Assembly (NCBI GenBank): GCA_963921825.1
Contig: OY997591.1
Coordinates: forward strand, 16,921,515-16,985,514
DNA: 64,000 bases
From: Erodium maritimum
Taxonomy: Eukaryota > Streptophyta > Magnoliopsida > Geraniales > Geraniaceae
Direction: 5' to 3'
This document shows, one piece after another, positions 59,623 to 64,000 of this stretch (within the stretch, counting starts at the first letter, position 1; each line of letters opens with the position of its first letter). The position numbers were made by a program, and so were the translations under genes. A model generated the notes under the pieces. It ran no database searches and had not been told where the DNA came from. It worked only from the letters and a program-made list of their open reading frames with translations.

Positions 59623-59721
59623 ACAACTACTCCTACTGGTAGCAAAGAATGACAATTTGACACAACAACCCCATTCGCTAAGTCGGGACTCTGACACACT
59701 CGAGGTGTGTGTGGGGATGCA
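59623..59721 (+). repeat. 99-bp direct repeat, right copy
   Basis: It starts at the first base after the right LTR and ends GGGGATGCA, then continues into unrelated host sequence ('cacctcgctatgcc'). See the left copy at 52945-53043. Confidence 0.9.
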
Positions 59722-62002
59722 CACCTCGCTATGCCAATATCGATGTAAATCGGACCCCATGCCCCCTTACTTCCTGGTGTTCTCCCTGGATGTCTGTTAG
59801 CCCCTCACGTGGCCCCGATCTTTTACCACAAGCCTTTTCAAGTGGAGTCAGGAAGTGATCATCACCGACGAGTTCTCGTCCGCAACCACAAACAAGGCGT
59901 TTGCTTCCTTACTATTCTCCCTGGTATAACCGGACATCTTGTAATAGGTTAACGTTTAATATCTATGGATTATAACTATGTCTCGCCCTTTTCCATTTCA
60001 TTTTATCATTGTCTACCAATGTGTGAGTTACACACTTTATAAAACTACTCTTTTATGCTGAAAAAAAGATGCCCCTATATAATTTTCTGAAAACTAAATC
60101 TATTTCCTTCAAAGCTTTATAGTGATTGGGGCGGAGACCAATCACCTTTACGGCGAGATCCATACGGGCTTGGTAGCTACTGCCTACAAAGGAAATGAAG
60201 TGTCTAAGAAGCTATTGTTGCACACAGAGGTTCTAAACTTTGGCCGAAGGCACGTACAAAGGAAGGTACAACGCTTTCTCCTTCTCATTCTGATCTAACT
60301 TGCGCACCGACGACCTCCTCCGTTTCATAGACACATGATCGTCTTGTTAGGGAGATGACCGGTAGAGGAAGGAGGCTGGGAGGGACGGTAGAAACGGGCA
60401 CATCGGCAATGATCCAGTAGCGCAGTGAAAAAAGATTTTTCAATTGGAGCCTTACTTGATCTTGTTCATCACTATCAGATTGAGGAGGCGTAATGCCTTC
60501 ATCGTGATCCCATTACGGGGTGGTTGTACGAATTAGATAGTCAGGCCGTCACCTGTAGTGGTGGAGGTGATTAGGTCTTGCCTTACTGCATTTTTGGCGG
60601 TTGGGGCGGTGCACGAAGCTAGTGAAATCGCGAATGGAACGCTAAGGTTGCGCAAGGGGATGGTAGAACCAAGAGTGGACTACGCCCGATTGTTGTTAAG
60701 GATGAGGTGGCTTGAGATGTGTGTGATGCTGATCAGACCACGGTACCAAAGAGCGATACGAAGCCCGATGAGTCATCTGACTTATCGGTCAAGGGAAGCA
60801 TACACCCTTACCTTGATCAATGAGGAACTGGTGGTCCAATGAGGGGTTTGTTGGTACCACTGCCTCACATGATGTATGGTGGTAGTGACTCTACCAAGTT
60901 CTGGAACGATACTCTCCGACCACTTTGGGGGGCAGTACTCTCGCGTTCTTGAAGCCATACTTTATCATTTCAAGAAGGATGACACACGCTACTTCATTGG
61001 GGGAGTATACTGTCCGCCTCGGCCACTCTAGAAATAAGCCTGCTCTGTCTTGGCTTCCCGCTCAGATTTAATGTACCGGTTTCTTCGGGCGTTATCGCAA
61101 TATCACCTTCTGAACTCTCAGTGAAACATTTTGGTGTTTGAGCATTTATATTTGATATTCATTTTTTGTGGTCCCATGTTCACAAGATATGTTTTCCAGT
61201 ATTTTTGTGCTTTGACTCTGGCTTACCAGCTTTGGGTCGGGCTTTTATTATTTGCTAATACATGGTTACGTTTCACTTCAAACAACAATCCATTTCCATA
61301 ATTTTTTCCAAAAATACATTTTGTTTTTTGAAATATAATTTCCCTACCAATGAAGTTATTCCTTCCTCTCTATCTTCGAGGACGACCGTATATCTCTATT
61401 TTTTTATTATATTCGATTGGTACGATATCAACTAAAAAACGATACGATCAAGAGTAAGAAAACATGTTTGGTGCTAATCGGATAATGAGGACATCTAGCT
61501 GTTAAGTAAAGATTAGTTAGATTTTATTTTTAAAAATAAATAATTATAATAATAATATATAATATATAAAAATACATTTAATATATGAATATAGACATTT
61601 ATTTATAATTATAAATAATTATAAAATACATTTATTTTTTCCTTGTTGCTTTAGCCTGTTTGACAGGTTTTGTTGGATTTTTTTTGGTGTGTGGTTTCTG
61701 TCCCAACACTCATATTTACCTTTCTAATGCATTCATTTCTCTCTGATAAAAAATATATATATAAATATAGAAAAAATTATACTTCATTACATTTTACCAT
61801 TATGTTTTTCACTTAATACCTTATTATGAAATTCATATGGATGAACCCTAACTTTCCAAAAAACAAAATCACTTTACTCTTTTTTTAGCGTGATCGTGGA
61901 AACTTTTTTAAGTAAAGATGAATGGTAACAGAACTGAAAACATGTTTTCAAGGTGGGTTTGGAGCTCTGTCACAACTAAATCTCTCTCTCTAAGAAACGC
62001 TC
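59722..62002. other. No gene recognised
   Basis: The part to about 61100 is GC-richer with short open frames (for example 60558-60842 plus, containing 'EPRVDYARLLLRMRWLEM') but no motif I know; it may be decayed retroelement or host gene sequence contiguous with the remnant left of 52945. From 61250 to 61980 it is AT-rich, ending in a (CT)n tract at 61979-61991. Confidence 0.4.
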
Positions 62003-64000
62003 TGTCACGCCCCAAATCCGGTTTTGACCGGACTCGAGACGTGAACTTGGAAAAATAAATGATTTAAGTAGGTAGTTAAAATGAGCAATAAACGAAACTC
62101 TGAAAATATTAAACTAACATTTGGAAACTGAGTAAAAACAATATTTAGCTCAAAATACACGGTACGTCGCTAGACCTACTAGGCAAGACCTCGCCAGCTC
62201 CCAAGCTCGGGTATGTCCGCTAGCACAAATCCCGCTTAACACCTGAAACACAACAAAGTAAGGGGGTGAGCTTACACTCAGTAGAGGAAGTAGTCAAGGT
62301 AATGAACATCGGCTCACTACCACGAGTAACCGTCCAATTAGGGCATACTAGTACAGCACGACTAAATACCAACACGGGGTTAAAAGCCAGACTTACAAAA
62401 CGCTTAACGACCAATTTCACAAGCAAAACATTAACCGAACAGCAGACGTAATCACACACAAAGGCAACCAATACGCGTCCCGTACTACGGTCCCCCAAAT
62501 TACCATCATAACATCCCGTAAAGTCATCGTACCATCTCGGATAGCCCCTCGATCCAGAGGAGACACATACATCGGAGCGACCGGAAACGTTCCCTAAGAA
62601 CGCATCTCATCGGAGGGTCCGAAAATGTTTCCAAAAGACCATAAATCATCGGGATGGAACACAACCCGTAGACTCAATCACGACCCGTAGGTCCCAACAT
62701 GACCCTCAGGCCCAATCACAATTCTAGTACAAACATTTTCAACGTCTCCGGCTATCACAGCCCGTCCCATTTATGTCGTACCGGTCACGAAGCCTCGGTC
62801 CCGACACCTTCCCGTCACGTAGAATCGGGGCAACATCCCAGACCGGAAATCCCTCAGTCGGATGTCTTCCTGTCACGTAGAATCAGGGCCTCACACAGAC
62901 TTGACCGGCACAAATTTCGGTCGTACACCTCCCGTCACGAAGAATCGGGGTAACCAAATACGCCAACCTTGGCCTCGGTACACTACACCGGAACTATCCC
63001 ACGGTGTAAGTACCACTCTCGTTACGTCTTTTCTTAGAACACACAATAAAATCTAACACGCAGCACAAAGCCAAGATCGGTCTCGGTATAGCAACAAGAC
63101 TATCTCCACATAACACACAGCCGGTCTATCAATCACCCGGTCATATCACAAACAAGGTTTCACATTACAAAAAACATGGCACACTTGCCCACACACAGTC
63201 ACAATCATGCAACAATGAATCGATCTTATTGGACTCTTAATCACACTCATAACCGTCACGTACTTACCATCACTTACCGACACCACACTCAACGTGGTAA
63301 CCTCACCGGCTTAACCGGTATCAAATCCCCAACCAGGCCACAGTTCAACATATCAATTAAACAGGAAATAACCACACAGGTCATCAACATGCATCACTAG
63401 TTCAATCTTATCCGTTTTCATGTTCGTTATTTAATATCCGATCAAACAACACAAAGCACAACAGTAGATACACTCAGAAAACAATACTACAGGCACGACA
63501 TGGCCCGGTTCTACCAGCACGGCAATTCCCAAGACAGAAAATGTAAATATTCATAGTTCATGCGCCTACGCTAGTTGTTCGCATCCTACATGCCAAGCTA
63601 TGATCTTTCCGGTTTTTATTATTTCCTAGCATGCATACTAGTAACTTTCCGTAATTAAACCAGTTTCGCTACTTTCCCTACCTCAAGGCGAACCGACAGC
63701 TACGTCTCCTAGCTGCTGACGTCCTGGCTCGCTACCTCCGGTCTTCTCTTCGACCGAAGCCGGACTCTAAATTAACACGGCAAGTCAAAATTAGTTTAAA
63801 GTTACGACTGGTACCGAATTAAATTTAACAGTTGTCTTTTAAACTCGAGCAGGCTAAAAGCGGGATCAAACGACGAATCGGGTTCGAGTACTCGAGCCCC
63901 GAGCACAGAACCCGGTGCACGTTTCCCGAGGCACGGTTCTCGATGCACGGTTCCCGGGGCGCGATTTTCGAGGTACATGTTTCGTCGCACGATTCCCCAA
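62003..64000 (-). mobile_element. Family A 3 kb unit, minus orientation, runs off the window
   Basis: TGTCACGCCCCAAATCC at 62003 is the reverse complement of the family A end. Reading leftward on the minus strand it shares 'gaggtaggg', 'gacgtcagcagctaggagac' (63703-63724) and 'gagtgtaagctcacccc' (62264-62280) with the other A copies, and 'gtgcctcg'-like repeats at 63880-63990 match 14230-14500. The start of the unit lies beyond 64000. The 5 bp before it are CGCTC, the predicted duplication. Confidence 0.8.

Noticed and set aside
60558..60842. 94-codon ORF
   Set aside because: No motif, no start context, and the surrounding sequence shows no gene structure; kept only as part of an unassigned region.

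Overview
This is a 64 kb piece of a plant nuclear genome, almost certainly a eudicot. The evidence is two intact S-locus-type receptor kinase genes with the canonical seven-exon structure, a spliced chloroplast RNA-editing factor gene (MORF9), Athila-, Copia- and LINE-type retroelements, PIF/Harbinger and MULE DNA transposons, and a plant-type tRNA-Arg fragment. I cannot name the species. Only four genes look functional. All lie on the minus strand: a small Tyr-rich PLDRP1-like protein (2931-3689), MORF9 (22355-24509), and two G-type lectin receptor kinases in tandem (31534-35654 and 37007-40539). I could join every exon of the three spliced genes in frame with GT-AG boundaries.

Almost everything else is transposable element, often nested. 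1-9 kb: a Harbinger derivative carrying only the Myb-like ORF, a LINE deletion derivative with an 11-bp target duplication, and an old Athila-like LTR. 9-17.4 kb: a transposase-only Harbinger element, split by a 6.4 kb unit that is itself split by a second element. 17.5-21.8 kb: a second LINE derivative and a long-TIR MULE. 22-24.5 kb: MORF9, whose first intron holds two fold-back MITEs. 25.4-31.2 kb: a Copia gag fragment split by a 3.0 kb TG...CA unit, a MULE that may carry a PP2C fragment, and a truncated tRNA-Arg. 31.5-40.5 kb: the receptor kinase pair. 41-50.7 kb: a short LINE, then a Copia-like LTR split by two nested 3 kb units and by a MULE that carries another MITE. 53-59.6 kb: a young, structurally complete but non-autonomous Athila-type LTR retrotransposon. 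62-64 kb: the start of another 3 kb unit that runs off the window.

Two recurring sequence families (here A and B) make up about 20 kb. They are roughly 3 kb units with TG...CA ends and 5-bp target duplications, without coding capacity. They share a small inverted repeat (TGAGCG...GCTCA) followed by a splice-acceptor-like tract, and a zone of copy-specific minisatellites. They are best read as solo LTRs, or LARD-like derivatives, of a long-LTR Ty3/Gypsy lineage.

The most unusual object is the 6.6 kb Athila-type element. Its 1.8 kb LTRs are about 99% identical and its primer site is a perfect match to tRNA-Asp. Its single ORF joins a Gag zinc knuckle and coiled coil to a protease-flank remnant in place of gag-pol. 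Its U3 carries a dense G-box array. A 99-bp direct repeat lies flush against both LTR ends where a 5-bp duplication is expected.
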